64,000 nt of DNA. It comes from Cordylochernes scorpioides (taxonomy: Eukaryota > Arthropoda > Arachnida > Pseudoscorpiones > Chernetidae). The DNA is taken from positions 7,899,356-7,963,355 of the forward strand of contig CP092880.1 of assembly GCA_030710605.1 (NCBI GenBank). Direction: 5' to 3'. A program made the translations under genes and the position numbers. Numbering within the stretch: the first letter of the stretch is position 1; each line of letters starts with the position of its first letter. Shown here one piece after another: positions 10,346 to 19,202 of the stretch. The notes below the pieces were generated by a model. That model did not search any database. It was not told the DNA's origin and saw only the letters and a program-made list of their open reading frames with translations.

Positions 10346-10721
10346 GTTTAACACATGAAAAAACAATAGAAAAAAATTCATTGTATTGTGCCTTGACTGT
10401 TGTCATTCAAGTTGAGATTGTCTCCAAGTTGAGACTGTCTCCAAGAGGGTGTTGAACCGTGCGAACCTCGGCCCCACGCTGACAGAACTGTGTGCTGGCA
10501 TGACCCAGAAAGATACAAGAGATAAGCAGGACTGGTGTTGACATCAGGACAGACCATGACGCAACGTTTGTATTTACAGTATCTGGGTTAACAAGATTCG
10601 TCTCTTCCTGTAGGAAACATATTTCAAACAGCAACTAGCCAATTCACCTATCAGTTAAAGATGAACAATCTCAAAGACAAACAAAACGAAGTAAATTAAA
10701 TGTAATTGCCATTTATCGTTA
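10346..10721. other. No gene seen
   Basis: Short opposing frames (10152-10406 and 10407-10634) share no motif with known families. TTGAGATTGTCTCCAAG is duplicated near 10410-10440. Confidence 0.5.
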
Positions 10722-10895
10722 AAACTTTACACAAATAAATTTACTGGCAATACGCTTCTTTTAAATATCATCAAATATTATCTCTACAGAGAAGTAATTG
10801 CAGTAAAATCTCATTGCAGTAAGATCTGTAGAGATAATATTTGATTATATTTAAAAGAAGCGCATTGCCAGTAAATTTATTTGTGTAAAATTAAA
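10722..10895. repeat. Fold-back repeat, ~65-bp arms
   Basis: Left arm ACACAAATAAATTTACTGGC..ATTATCTCTACAG is repeated inverted as CTGTAGAGATAAT..GCCAGTAAATTTATTTGTGT, with a short centre containing two GCAGTAA words. A half copy lies at 63150-63235. Confidence 0.8.
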
Positions 10896-10927
10896 ACGAA
10901 GATATACTCGTATATATCAATTATGAG

Positions 10928-11475
10928 ATTGTCCCAAAAGTTCGTGTTTTTTTCTTAAAACGTTTTTTTTTTTAATTATTATTATTACCGACTACCACTT
11001 TTTTTAGCACCTCGCCAACTTCCTGGGTGAGAAATGCTTTAAAAACCAAGGTGATGTCGAAACGGCCTTCAATGAATTCATTACCTCCAGACCTCCAGAT
11101 TTTTATAAAACTGGAATATACCAGCTCTCGTTGGCAAAGATGTATCGATGCCAATGGTTTTTATTTTGATTAATAAAGGTTTGCTTGTAACGAGTTATTG
11201 CTAGTTGTCACTATAAATCGGCCATTATTTTTGCATCAACCCAATACTCGGCGAATAATATTATTAAGGCGAATACATAATAATACATAAAACAATTACT
11301 TTATACATAATACAGAGACATTATACATAACGGCGAATAATATTATTACGGCGAATACATAATAATACATAATACAATTACTTTATACATAATACAGAGA
11401 CATTATACATAACGGCGAATAATATTGGTATTTCAATATTTTGCAAGTCTTTACGAACTTTTGGGATAACCTTGT
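10928..11475 (+). mobile_element. mariner-like element, internally deleted
   Basis: Terminal inverted repeats read GATTGTCCCAAAAGTTCG and CGAACTTTTGGGATAACC. Inside are a mariner transposase C-terminus (11008-11173) and an ~85-bp direct duplication (GGCGAATACATAATAATAC, about 11255-11420). The same ends bound the short palindrome at 45711-45785 and the nests at 46203-46516 and 54636-56961. Confidence 0.75.
11008..11173 (+). pseudogene. mariner transposase C-terminal fragment
   Basis: The frame reads HLANFLGEKCFKNQGDVETA, FNEFITSRPPDFYKTGIYQL, then shifts one base and continues RWQRCIDANGFYFD and stop. This matches the mariner C-terminus (fixed spacing of FL, FY..GI..L..RW..C.D..G.YF). The catalytic triad is missing upstream. 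AATAAA follows the stop directly. One frameshift makes it a pseudogene; it belongs to the element bounded by TTGTCCCAAAAGTTCG repeats. Confidence 0.8.
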
Positions 11476-12117
11476 AAAAATACATATATTGGATCAAAAT
11501 ATTATTTACCAATATTTCAGTTGGCTGAACGCCAACCTTTTTCAAGGTATAACAACACCTCTATGTCAACAACAAACTCAGCGCCACATATAACGTCAAA
11601 AAATTAGGTTAAAATATTTTTTTTTTCTATATACATTGAAAATCTTATTGATTGCTCTATTTTTTCAAGAGGATATATATGTTACTAGACGAATGACCCG
11701 GCTTCGCCCGAGAAACCCCCCCGAATGCAATTTCCTTCATACTGAAAATACATCAATAATAAATAGTAGAAGTGCCATAGAATAGCAATACAGAAGTAAC
11801 ACATAAACACAGGAAAAAAGTGTGTGTGATGGCAAAAATTGTATTATATTAGTGAAGTCTCAAGATATCATTCAACCAGCATGTATCATCCACCACGCAC
11901 GTATATTTAAAAAAAAATTTGATTTTCAAACAGAAATAATGTAGAATATTTTTCTCTCATTATATAGTAGGTATTTAAAATATGTATATAATAACTTGTA
12001 TATAAAAAATGTATTTAATATTAAATTTTTAAAGTGATAATCCTGTTGAAGGACTGACAAGTCTGAAAGTTTGAAAATAAAAAGTTGTACAAGAAACTTA
12101 ACCATGGAAACTTTATT
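11476..12117. other. No gene; retroelement tail hairpins
   Basis: Positions 11505-11560 (minus) carry the GGTTGGCGTTCAGCCAAC hairpin of the 62898-63068 family. Positions 12035-12110 carry CCTGTTGAAGGACTGACAAG followed by GAAAGTTTG, like 52440-52515. Otherwise AT-rich. Confidence 0.5.
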
Positions 12118-12346
12118 CATTTTATTCGTTCCGCAACCTTGCTCGTATCTTGAATTACTCGTATCTCGAAGCAAATTTCCCCATACAAAATTCCCATTTA
12201 AAATCACAGATTAATATCTTCAACACTACCGAACCGAACTCGTATCTCGAATTTCGCTCGTAACTCAAAGCAAAAAATCACTTGCTCGTTGGCTCGTATC
12301 TCGAAAACCTCATATGTTGGGGCGCTCGTATGTCGAGGTACCACTG
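12118..12346 (-). mobile_element. pogo/Tigger-like transposon end
   Basis: Read inward from 12346 on the minus strand: CAGTGGTACCTCGACATACG, then several CGAGATACGAG words. CAGTGGTACCTCG plus CTCGTATCTCGA repeats are diagnostic of Tigger-like termini, next to TA at 12347. The opposite end was not found. Confidence 0.7.
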
Positions 12347-12599
12347 TATTAGTGTTTAGGTATTTTATTTAAAATAACGATTGTTTAAACACAAGCACTA
12401 AACCTTTTACACATCCTTTCTTCATTTCGATTCTACTGGGTGTTCTTTCAAGATCACAGACTTTTCTTCACAGCCTCAAAAAATCTATCTTTTTTCAGGC
12501 CGCAAAGAAACGCCTTTGGCTTGAAAGCCACCCAGTTTTATTGAAATAAAGAATTCTAAAGATGAAGTTACCTGGCCGGCATTCATATTTTGATGAAAA

Positions 12600-12720
12600 A
12601 TAGACACTTCAGCCAATTAGAACAATTTTAAACGCCTTGCCAAATGCTTTATTATTATTTATTTCTCCTGACGAAGACAAAATGTTTTTTGTTGAAACGT
12701 TGAGAAAATAAAAAAAAAAA
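12600..12720 (+). repeat. Retroelement tail with CTGACGA..GAAA hairpin
   Basis: CTGACGA (12668-12674) is followed by a stem GACAAAA/TTTTGTT and then GAAACGTTGAG and a poly-A-like run. AACGCCTTGCCAAATGC lies upstream. Related copies: 16540-16625 (minus), 16640-16745, 29865-29965 (minus), 51395-51530. Confidence 0.6.
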
Positions 12721-12779
12721 CTCTAATTGGCCGAAATGTCTATTTTTCACTGAAAAAGGAATAAAGTATCTTTATGAGT

Positions 12780-13500
12780 TTCATGTTGTAAACAGCATCT
12801 CAATGATCGATGTCCATGAGAGTGTATATTCCAAAATTCTTGCTTTATCAACAAAATAGAATAGACTGTTTGTCCATGTTTACAAAGATGCTTGTAAAAA
12901 TTTTGTATCAAATGTCTCACAAGCCAAACATTCTAGAATGCAGTATACAGAAAGGATCTCTTCCCTGATCCCTAAAGATGTCTTGAGAAAGCTGCAAAAC
13001 TTCTAAGAAGTAGTGTGAAGAGTGGAACAAGTACCATAACTCTGTCCGTTATATCTGGCCTAGAATGTTTTATGTAAAAACGCTCTCAAGATAGGCTATC
13101 AAGTGTTTATTTTACCGGCTGTTTACGCCCATAGGCGGAACGTAGCTCTACAATTATCTAGGACAGAAATTAGAGACATTTTTGATAGGGATTTTCTACC
13201 TCAACACTTTGAGGGTTGTTGGGGAACAGTCTAATGGTAAAAAACAATAGTTCGCGACAGCTCGCAAAGGTTTAGTTGATCTCGCTGTAGCAGGCAAAGA
13301 TGTACAAGTTGGCTATTGGGCTGAATTTGTCAGAATTGATGTGACACATCATATACAACAATAAAATATTATTGTGGACATAGATTTTGTCATGACACTT
13401 TACCAGCTAAACATCTCTTTGGCAGATTGTGAAAAGATTTCATTAGATCCTTTGTGAACCTAGTGAAATAAAGTCCGTCTTAAACTGGCGAGAACCATTA
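12780..13500 (+). other. Unidentified decayed coding-like repeat
   Basis: Frame segments such as RRNVALQLSRTEIRDIFDRD are protein-like but broken by many stops. Its right part (13385-13500) recurs at 33360-33480, next to the hairpin-family end. Probably the 3' region of a retroelement; the family cannot be named. Confidence 0.35.
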
Positions 13501-13504
13501 TCCC

Positions 13505-13640
13505 TAAATCATGGTCTACAGGTGAACGCTTCTCAGTTTTCCAAAGCTGGTGTTATGGCTTTGTCACCGACCTAAGGCTGTTAGTTTATGGTGACGGTCA
13601 ATAGATGGCGTCTAGTTTTGACATGATTTGGACGGGAGAG
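13505..13640 (+). repeat. Terminal repeat of the 48.8-kb hairpin family
   Basis: GAACGCTTCTCAGTTTTCCA, AAGCTGGTGTTATGGCTTTG and GGTCAATAGATGGCGTCTAG match 33500-33620 and one arm of 48811-49030. Confidence 0.7.
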
Positions 13641-13875
13641 GTGACTTTAATTTTATAGACATTGTAGGAAGTTGTCATAAAAGAAGCGTTTCCATAGGCG
13701 CAGACTTCCAGTACTTAATGTTCATTCAAATGGAGGTAACGCCAGAGAAACATAACTTAGGAAATTCCCAAAGCAAGTAATTATTTTTAGAAGTTCGTTT
13801 TATGTATAAAAGAAACATTCGCGCTTTTAAATCCTTTTATTTTATAAGTAATTCTTTGTCCAAAATCACTTTATT

Positions 13876-14034
13876 AGGTACCGCTCAAAAATAACAACCT
13901 AGTTTATGATATTTATAACAATGACTAATATGTGAAGGTTAATTACATATTAAAACAATGGGTCCAACGCGGGTTTCATTCCCGGTTCATGGCTGTCGGG
14001 AATCCAGGGTTTTATCCACTCGTTCACCGACTCT
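13876..14034 (-). mobile_element. tRNA-derived SINE (family S2)
   Basis: On the minus strand GTCGGTGAACGAGTGG begins a tRNA-like head with an A-box-like region and a weak B-box. It is followed by a hairpin built from AATATGTGAA and by GAGCGGTACC. Two better copies lie at 52215-52375 and 52750-52912. Confidence 0.6.
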
Positions 14035-14199
14035 TTTCTTCATTCGTCCAAAGGATATCTTGTAAAGTAGACTATGTAGAAATAGGGACCAATTACTGTA
14101 TACTCATTGTGAGAGTCACATTATTCTGGTTATGCAAATTCTTGGAGACTATTTACATATCTGTGTTTATCAAATGTAAGTGATATAAGCAAGTGGAAA

Positions 14200-14345
14200 G
14201 ACGCCGGTTATGTAAATTTCTCTCTTTTTTTGCTTATTCAGCCAGAAGATTTACATATTTGTAAATATAATTCTGTATAAAAGGATGTGTTTAGTTTTAA
14301 TAAAGTTTGTCAGTAACTATCGGGTGTTGGTGAATTATTAGTGTC
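14200..14345 (+). promoter_or_regulatory. Possible LTR-type promoter/polyadenylation block
   Basis: TATAAAAGGATGTG is followed at short distance by TTTTAATAAAGTTTGTCA and then GTGTCATCAGG. The TATA-to-AATAAA spacing is that of a small LTR. No paired LTR or target duplication was found. The 76-codon frame that follows (14341-14571) has no recognised domain. Confidence 0.25.
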
Positions 14346-14571
14346 ATCAGGGTTTCTGGTGTTGTGGGAACTTTTAAGGAAGCATATAGGCTTCGGTTGG
14401 AGACCAGAAGAAGTCTGGCAAGAAGATACAGTCAAGCTCTGCCACAACTATTTAGATAAGACCAGACATATCCAGGATGCGGCAAGCTTTCCGAGCTTAG
14501 TAAGTGAGGCAGTGATCGTATCCGAAACAGCAAGTAAACACATCATAAAACAATCATCCATAAGATTTTAA
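14341..14571 (+). CDS. Unrecognised 76-codon open frame
   Basis: Starts directly downstream of the LTR-like block. Composition is protein-like (ELLRKHIGFGWRPEEVWQED) and less AT-rich than its surroundings. A neighbouring frame gives RLRLETRRSLARRYSQALPQ, so the true reading frame is uncertain. It could be the start of a gag-like gene or chance. Confidence 0.2.
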   Translation: MSSGFLVLWELLRKHIGFGWRPEEVWQEDTVKLCHNYLDKTRHIQDAASFPSLVSEAVIVSETASKHIIKQSSIRF

Positions 14572-14709
14572 AAGAATAGAGCTACATCTGTCTTTCTTTA
14601 GTCAACTTTTCTTAACGCTTGGGTAACTCAATCGTCATATTCCTCAGTGGAATGACTTCTTGATTTCTAGCTTCTAATTATATATACCATTTTATAAAAT
14701 ATATGTAAA

Positions 14710-14966
14710 TACACCCATACCTCGCTTTGCGTCGGGGTTACGTTCCAAAAAAACACGACGCAAAGTGAAAATATGTGAAGGCGCAATTAAAAACAAAGGT
14801 GTTGCCATATTTTAGGAAATAAATTCAAAAAAAAAAAAAAATTAAAGACTCAATCCAAAACAACGCAACTTCGAAAATCTAACGACGCACAGTGAAAATC
14901 AGTAAAAATTAAGCAGCGACGCAACTTCGAAAAAAACGAAACGACGCAAAGCGAAGTATTGGTGTA
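14710..14966 (+). mobile_element. TA-flanked MITE, copy 1
   Basis: Ends TACACCCATACCTCGCTTTG and (inverted) TACACCAATACTTCGCTTTG. The interior is rich in CGACGCAA words and has an A-run. A second copy is at 41071-41337. Terminus style and TA target fit Tc1/mariner/pogo-group MITEs. Confidence 0.85.
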
Positions 14967-15099
14967 TACTGTTACCTCATGTTTGATACGTCTCTCTCTA
15001 CATTTATTCGAAATACTCTATGATATTTTAAATTTATTTTAAAAAGATTACGTACTATAGTATCATTCCTTTTGTAACATTGTTATTGTTTATATCACA

Positions 15100-15165
15100 C
15101 ATACACAAAAGCCTTTATTAGGGACTTACCCCATACAGATTCTCCCAATTGGGTAAGGTAATAAT
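15100..15165 (-). repeat. LINE tail fragment
   Basis: AAAAGCCTTTATTAGGGACT and CCCATACAG are the reverse of the ATACAGG..CCTAATAAAAGGC tails seen near 53520 and 54180. Confidence 0.5.
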
Positions 15166-15429
15166 CATCTTGTGTTATTTACATAGAAATTGAACTGGCT
15201 TTACTCTTCATCTCAAAGTCAAGTTGTTGACTGGTCCTTACATAATGATGATCTAAAGAATTTATAGTAAACTATTGTCTTAGATTTGTTTGCTGATATG
15301 TTATTGTTTATATCTTGCTTGTTTATTTATTTGAGAGAGAGAGGATCCACGGACGTGAAGACTAAAGATCACCAACTACGAGGAAGTCAACAAATAAACA
15401 AAGTAACTTTAAAAGATAATTTATTTATT

Positions 15430-15519
15430 ATTTACCTAGATTATGTAAACCTGCTCGGTGTACGACACAAAGAAGGAAGGAATCAAGGTGGATGACCCTA
15501 CAAAGTTGCAACACAATGT
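15430..15519 (+). pseudogene. Fragment of a repeated coding-like segment joined to a U6 copy
   Basis: Encodes a relative of the METRPVYNTKKEETKVDD segment at 51690-51880 (here VYDTKKEGIKVDDPTKLQ across adjacent frames). The match stops where the U6-like sequence begins. The composite suggests template switching during retrotransposition. Confidence 0.4.
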
Positions 15520-15592
15520 AACAATACAGAGAAGATTAGCATAACCCCTGAGCAAGGATGACACGCAAAATCTCAAAATCATGAAACTGTTT
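15520..15592 (+). pseudogene. U6 snRNA-like pseudogene, plus strand
   Basis: ACAGAGA (15535-15541) is followed by AGATTAGCATAACCCCTGAG, CAAGGATGACACGCAAAA and a TTT end. This matches U6 from the ACAGAGA box through the AGC triad (TTAGCAT) to the 3' stem. The 5' stem-loop is absent or unrecognisable. A TCTCAAAA insertion in the 3' domain is shared with the minus-strand copy, so both derive from one variant. No U6-type upstream promoter was recognised. Confidence 0.8.
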
Positions 15593-15744
15593 AGCCAATA
15601 ATTGTATATTTCAGTGTTTTTTGCTTGTTTTAGTGTTATTTATTTTTTTAATATATTTATTTTGGGAAAAACAAATATATTTTTTAAAAATAAAGGAATA
15701 CAACTAAAACAAACAAAAAACACAAAAAGATGTAATTATTGGCT

Positions 15745-15846
15745 AAAACGCATCACGATTTTGAGATTTTGCGTACCATCCTTGCACTGGGGCCATGCTA
15801 ATCTTCTCTGTATCCTTTCTATTTTAGTAATTGTACCGCCGAACAC
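15745..15846 (-). ncRNA. Full-length U6 snRNA-like copy at the end of the array
   Basis: On the minus strand the order is TGTTCGGCGG (5' loop), TACTAAAATAGAAAGGATAC, ACAGAGA, AGATTAGCATGGCCCC, AGTGCAAGGATGGTACGC and a final TTTT at 15745-15748. U6 snRNA is the catalytic-core RNA of the spliceosome; ACAGAGA pairs with the 5' splice site and AGC lies in the catalytic triplex. Both are intact here. Against function: a GTACGC change and an insertion in the 3' stem, and no recognised PSE/TATA upstream, where repeated 5' domains lie instead. Best called a diverged copy or pseudogene. Confidence 0.6.
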
Positions 15847-16325
15847 AAGGTCCATGCTAATCCTCTCTGTATCCTTTCTATTTTAGTAGTTGTACCAACC
15901 GAACACAAGGTCCATGCTAATCCTCTCCGTATCCTTCCTATTTTAGTAGTTGTACCGCCGAACACAAGGTCCATGCTAATCCTCTCTGTATCCTTTCTAT
16001 TTTAGTAGTTGTACCAACCGAACACAAGGTCCATGCTAATCCTCTCTGTATCCTTTCTATTTTAGTAGTTGTACCAACCGAACACAAGGTCCATGCTAAT
16101 CCTCTCTGTATCCTTTCTATTTTAGTAGTTGTACCAACCGAACACAAGGTCCATGCTAATCTTCTCTGTATCCTTTCTATTTTAGTAGTTGTACCAACCG
16201 AACACAAGGTCCATGCTAATCTTCTCTGTATCCTTCCTATTGTAGTAGTTGTACCGCGAACACAGGGTCCATGCTAATCATCTCCGTATCCTTCCTATTG
16301 TAGTAGTTGTACCGCCGAACAAGCG
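15847..16325 (-). repeat. Eight tandem copies of the U6 5' domain (59-60 bp)
   Basis: Each unit is a U6 5' half: TGTTCGG, GGTACAACTACTAAAATAGA, AAGGATACAGAGA and GATTAGCATGGACC, joined directly to the next. Six of the eight keep the ACAGAGA heptamer; the units near 15912 and 16269 have ACGGAGA. The array runs straight into the full-length copy at 15745-15846. The long repeated-peptide frame in this region is an artefact of the 60-bp period. Confidence 0.9.
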
Positions 16326-16539
16326 TGTACACTAGCTAAATGCACGAGTAATGAGTAAAAAACATCAAAATCCATGCGTTAAGGAACATACAACAATAAT
16401 TGACATCTAGAAGATAATATATCAAACATTAATAACAATCCGTTATATAAATAAAAACTCAAAATACATTTTTTAAATGTAATGTTTTCATATTAATACT
16501 ACAACACATTCCTTAATAATAAAAGACACTTTGGTTAGA
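16326..16539. other. No gene seen
   Basis: AT-rich. On the minus strand this lies directly upstream of the U6 array, but no proximal sequence element or TATA box at a typical U6 spacing was recognised. Confidence 0.5.
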
Positions 16540-16745
16540 AAAGGTTTATATTTTCTTAAAATTTCGACAAAAATCTTTTGTTCTCGTTAGGAAAAAATGA
16601 AAGCATTTAGCAAGGCGTTATAAATATACCTATCATACACAGTTATAACGGCTTGCCAATTTTTTCCTAACGAGGACAAAAGATTTTGTATCGAAACGTT
16701 AAGAAAATATACTCTTTTTCTCTAGCCGAAGTATCTTTTACTTTT
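16540..16745. repeat. Head-to-head inverted pair of CTAACGA..GAAA tails
   Basis: Left half (minus) and right half (plus) share AACG(C/G)CTTGC, CCTAACGAG and ACAAAAGATTTT; the right half continues to CGAAACGTTAAG, the left half has the variant CGAAATTTTAAG. Same family as 12600-12720. Confidence 0.7.
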
Positions 16746-16865
16746 AAGAACTATAAATGCCGGCAAGACAACCTCTACAAGACTACAACATATGTTCCTT
16801 TTCAGCTGATTAGTAACCATAGAGATAAAAACCTACAATAAATGTTTATAATATCTTCAATACAT

Positions 16866-17670
16866 AAAGACAGGTCCATACACGACGCTGTATGATTGAA
16901 AACTGTAATGATTATGGTATAGTTTGACTGTACACAGAGATCTAGACCACCTGTATGTAGATAGAAGATCTACACAATGATATAGATAGGTCTCTATAGA
17001 AACACTAACTCTATAGAAATGCTTACTAACTGAAATGATTCTAGAGAATTTTGACTGTATATACACAGAGATCTAGACTACCTGTATGTGAATAGAAGAT
17101 CTACACAATGATATAGATAGGCCTCTATAGAAACACTAACTCTATAGCCTCTATAGTAATTCTTGCTAACTGAAATGATTCTAGTATATTTTGACTGTAC
17201 ACAGATTCTAGACCGACTGTATGTAGATAGAATATCTACACAATGATATAGATAAGCCTCTATAGAAACACTAACTCTATAGCCTCTATAGTAATTCTTG
17301 CTAACTGAAATGATTTTAGTATATATTGACTGTACATACAGTTTCTAGACCACCTGTATGTAGATAGAAGATCTACACAATGATATAGATAGGTCTCTAT
17401 AGAAACGCTAACTCTATAGAAATGCTTACTAACTGAAATGATTCTAGAGAATTTTGACTGTACACAGAGATCTAGACTACCTGTATGTGAATAGAAGATC
17501 TACACAATGATATAGATAGACCTCTATAGAAACACTAACTCTATAGACTCTATAGTAATTCTTGCTAACTGAAATGATTCTAGTATATTTTGACTGTACA
17601 CAGATTCTAGACCGACTGTATGTAGATAGAAGATCTACACAATGATAGAGATAAGCCTCTATAGAAACGC
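16866..17670 (+). repeat. ~132-bp tandem array, six units
   Basis: ATCTACACAATGATATAGAT recurs at about 16970, 17101, 17236, 17372, 17500 and 17632. Between copies lie TCTATAGAAACACTAACTCT and CTAACTGAAATGATTCTAG. Units alternate in small insertions such as TATAGCCTCTATAG. Non-coding. Confidence 0.9.
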
Positions 17671-17689
17671 AACCAAACGATCAGATATA

Positions 17690-17890
17690 ATCAACCCACC
17701 TCTAATGTGTAGAGGGAGCGGAAGCGATGCGAGGAAGGCTCTGCTAGGCAAGCCGGGAAGTAGAGGGGGCGATTGTCGCCATGGCAACCACCAACCAATA
17801 CCAGCCTCGGTGCTGCCCTTGACTCGTTCGTCTGCTCGGCATTGACATTGGGCGGTACACCCCTCCAGAGTACCCTCATTAACCTCATTT
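17690..17890. other. GC-rich block of unknown origin
   Basis: Abrupt rise in GC (GGAAGCGATGCGAGGAAGGC, GCGATTGTCGCCATGGC) directly after the tandem array, falling back to AT-rich at about 17890. Short frames on both strands lack a domain. It could be an LTR or promoter remnant; no ends were found. Confidence 0.3.
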
Positions 17891-18476
17891 ATAAACTCGC
17901 TTTCTATTTTATTTGAATAATAAGAAAGTAAGTTTTGAAAATATATACTAGAATAGAGAAAAACATTGCTGAATCTCTCACCTATATAATTTACAATTTT
18001 GATATATCAAACGAATTTTATGAACTTATATATTTTGATTTAATTTTGTTATTTAAAAATAACACGTAGATGCGAAAACTTAATTAATATTTAGATTAAT
18101 AAAATATTATTACCACACCTTTTATATAAATTGCTTTTGGTAATTATCATCAAAATATATTTTGATAATTTTAATACCTATAAATACAATTTTTTTTTAA
18201 TTATTATTGAGAAATAGATTTTACATGACTGCATTTTCACATTGGTATATCTTCTTTCACAAATTAAACTTATTTACAGATTTTATTTTAAAAAATCAAA
18301 AGAATTAAGGACAACCTAAGTAATTGACGACATCTGTAGATGGAAAACGAGGCAATCAATTGAACAATTTCATCCTCTAATTTCTCAAATACCGAGTTCT
18401 TAAAAAAAAAATGAATTTTACCTTTTTCTCCCTTCTTTTTATTTTATTTTAACAACGATTGTGTTGAAATTTAAAG
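17891..18476. other. No gene seen; very AT-rich
   Basis: Runs of T and A only; no repeats or frames of interest up to the TA at 18477-18478. Confidence 0.6.
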
Positions 18477-18478
18477 TA

Positions 18479-18875
18479 CAGGGTGATCCAAAAGTCCCGC
18501 ACAACTTTAAAAATTAATAACTCCGCGAATATTTGCGCTAGAGCAATGCGGTAAACACCATTGTGTTCAGGATGCAATGGGATTTTTTTATGGCAAATAA
18601 TGAAAAATTCGAAATTGATTTTAGTTACAACTTTATTCGCTAGATGGCGCCCTACCAGAATCAGCGATTCAGCGGCCAAATTGTTTGATAAATTGAAAAA
18701 TATAACTGAACGACACGTATTTTTACTTTTTGAATACCAGAAAAGAACCCTAATAATATCAAATGATAAATTAATAAAACACCATTTCGCCAAAAGTTAG
18801 AAGAAATGGTTAACGATTTTTAAATACAATCTGAGATATGTAAAATAGGTATATGCAAATTAAAACATGTAGCAA
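18479..18875 (+). repeat. Left arm of the 10.2-kb unit
   Basis: Shares AATAACTCCGCGAATATTTG, CGCTAGATGGCGC and AACTGAACGACACGTATTTT with the right arm at ~97% by eye. Similarity fades after ACATGTAGCAAAAAA. A 79-codon frame is present in both arms but has no motif. Confidence 0.85.
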
Positions 18876-19054
18876 AAAAAAAAACCCTGATATTTTAGAT
18901 GCGGTTTGCTGGAATCCTCTCAGCTATTTATATTTCGAAAATAATAACTCAACTTCAACTCTCTCTCAGTATCGATTATATTTATTTTAATTCATTTGGA
19001 AAATATTTATCTATCTCTGATGATTTATTTTACTCTGGAATGCCATTGTTGTTT

Positions 19055-19092
19055 TTCTCGTGTCCAATAAAGAGCCTCAGATTCTTTTCGTT
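19055..19092 (-). mobile_element. LINE 3'-tail fragment (family I)
   Basis: The minus strand reads ATCTGAGGCTCTTTATTGGA then CACGAGAAAAACAACAA, the tail seen at 29080-29345 and 58059-58260. It lies just beyond the truncated Gypsy 3' LTR and may be the lost 3' end of the LINE at 24548-26340, which has the same orientation. Confidence 0.5.
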
Positions 19093-19095
19093 TGG

Positions 19096-19189
19096 CCAAC
19101 AAAAAATGTCCAATTTATATACACATATATTCTTACATAATGAGACTTTAAAGAATGCAAATAATCTTCATCTATTTACATACACAACA
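19096..19189 (-). repeat. Gypsy 3' LTR, truncated
   Basis: Starts TGTTGTGTATGTAAATAGAT after the purine tract and matches the 5' LTR as far as TTGTTGGCCA, then changes to LINE tail. The LTR 3' part is missing. Confidence 0.75.
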
Positions 19190-19202
19190 CATCTCCCCCC
19201 TT
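19190..19202 (-). promoter_or_regulatory. Gypsy polypurine tract
   Basis: The minus strand AAGGGGGGAGATG lies immediately before the LTR TGTTG, the expected plus-strand primer position. It abuts the pol stop codon. Confidence 0.75.

Noticed and set aside
15938-16207. Minus-strand frame encoding a 20-residue peptide repeated four times
   Set aside because: The period (59-60 bp) comes from the tandem U6 5' domains; U6 identity explains the sequence fully and the frame breaks where units are 59 bp.
18561-18800. 79-codon frame present in both inverted arms of the 10.2-kb unit
   Set aside because: Conservation is at DNA level over the whole arm; no motif, and opposite-strand frames are equally long.
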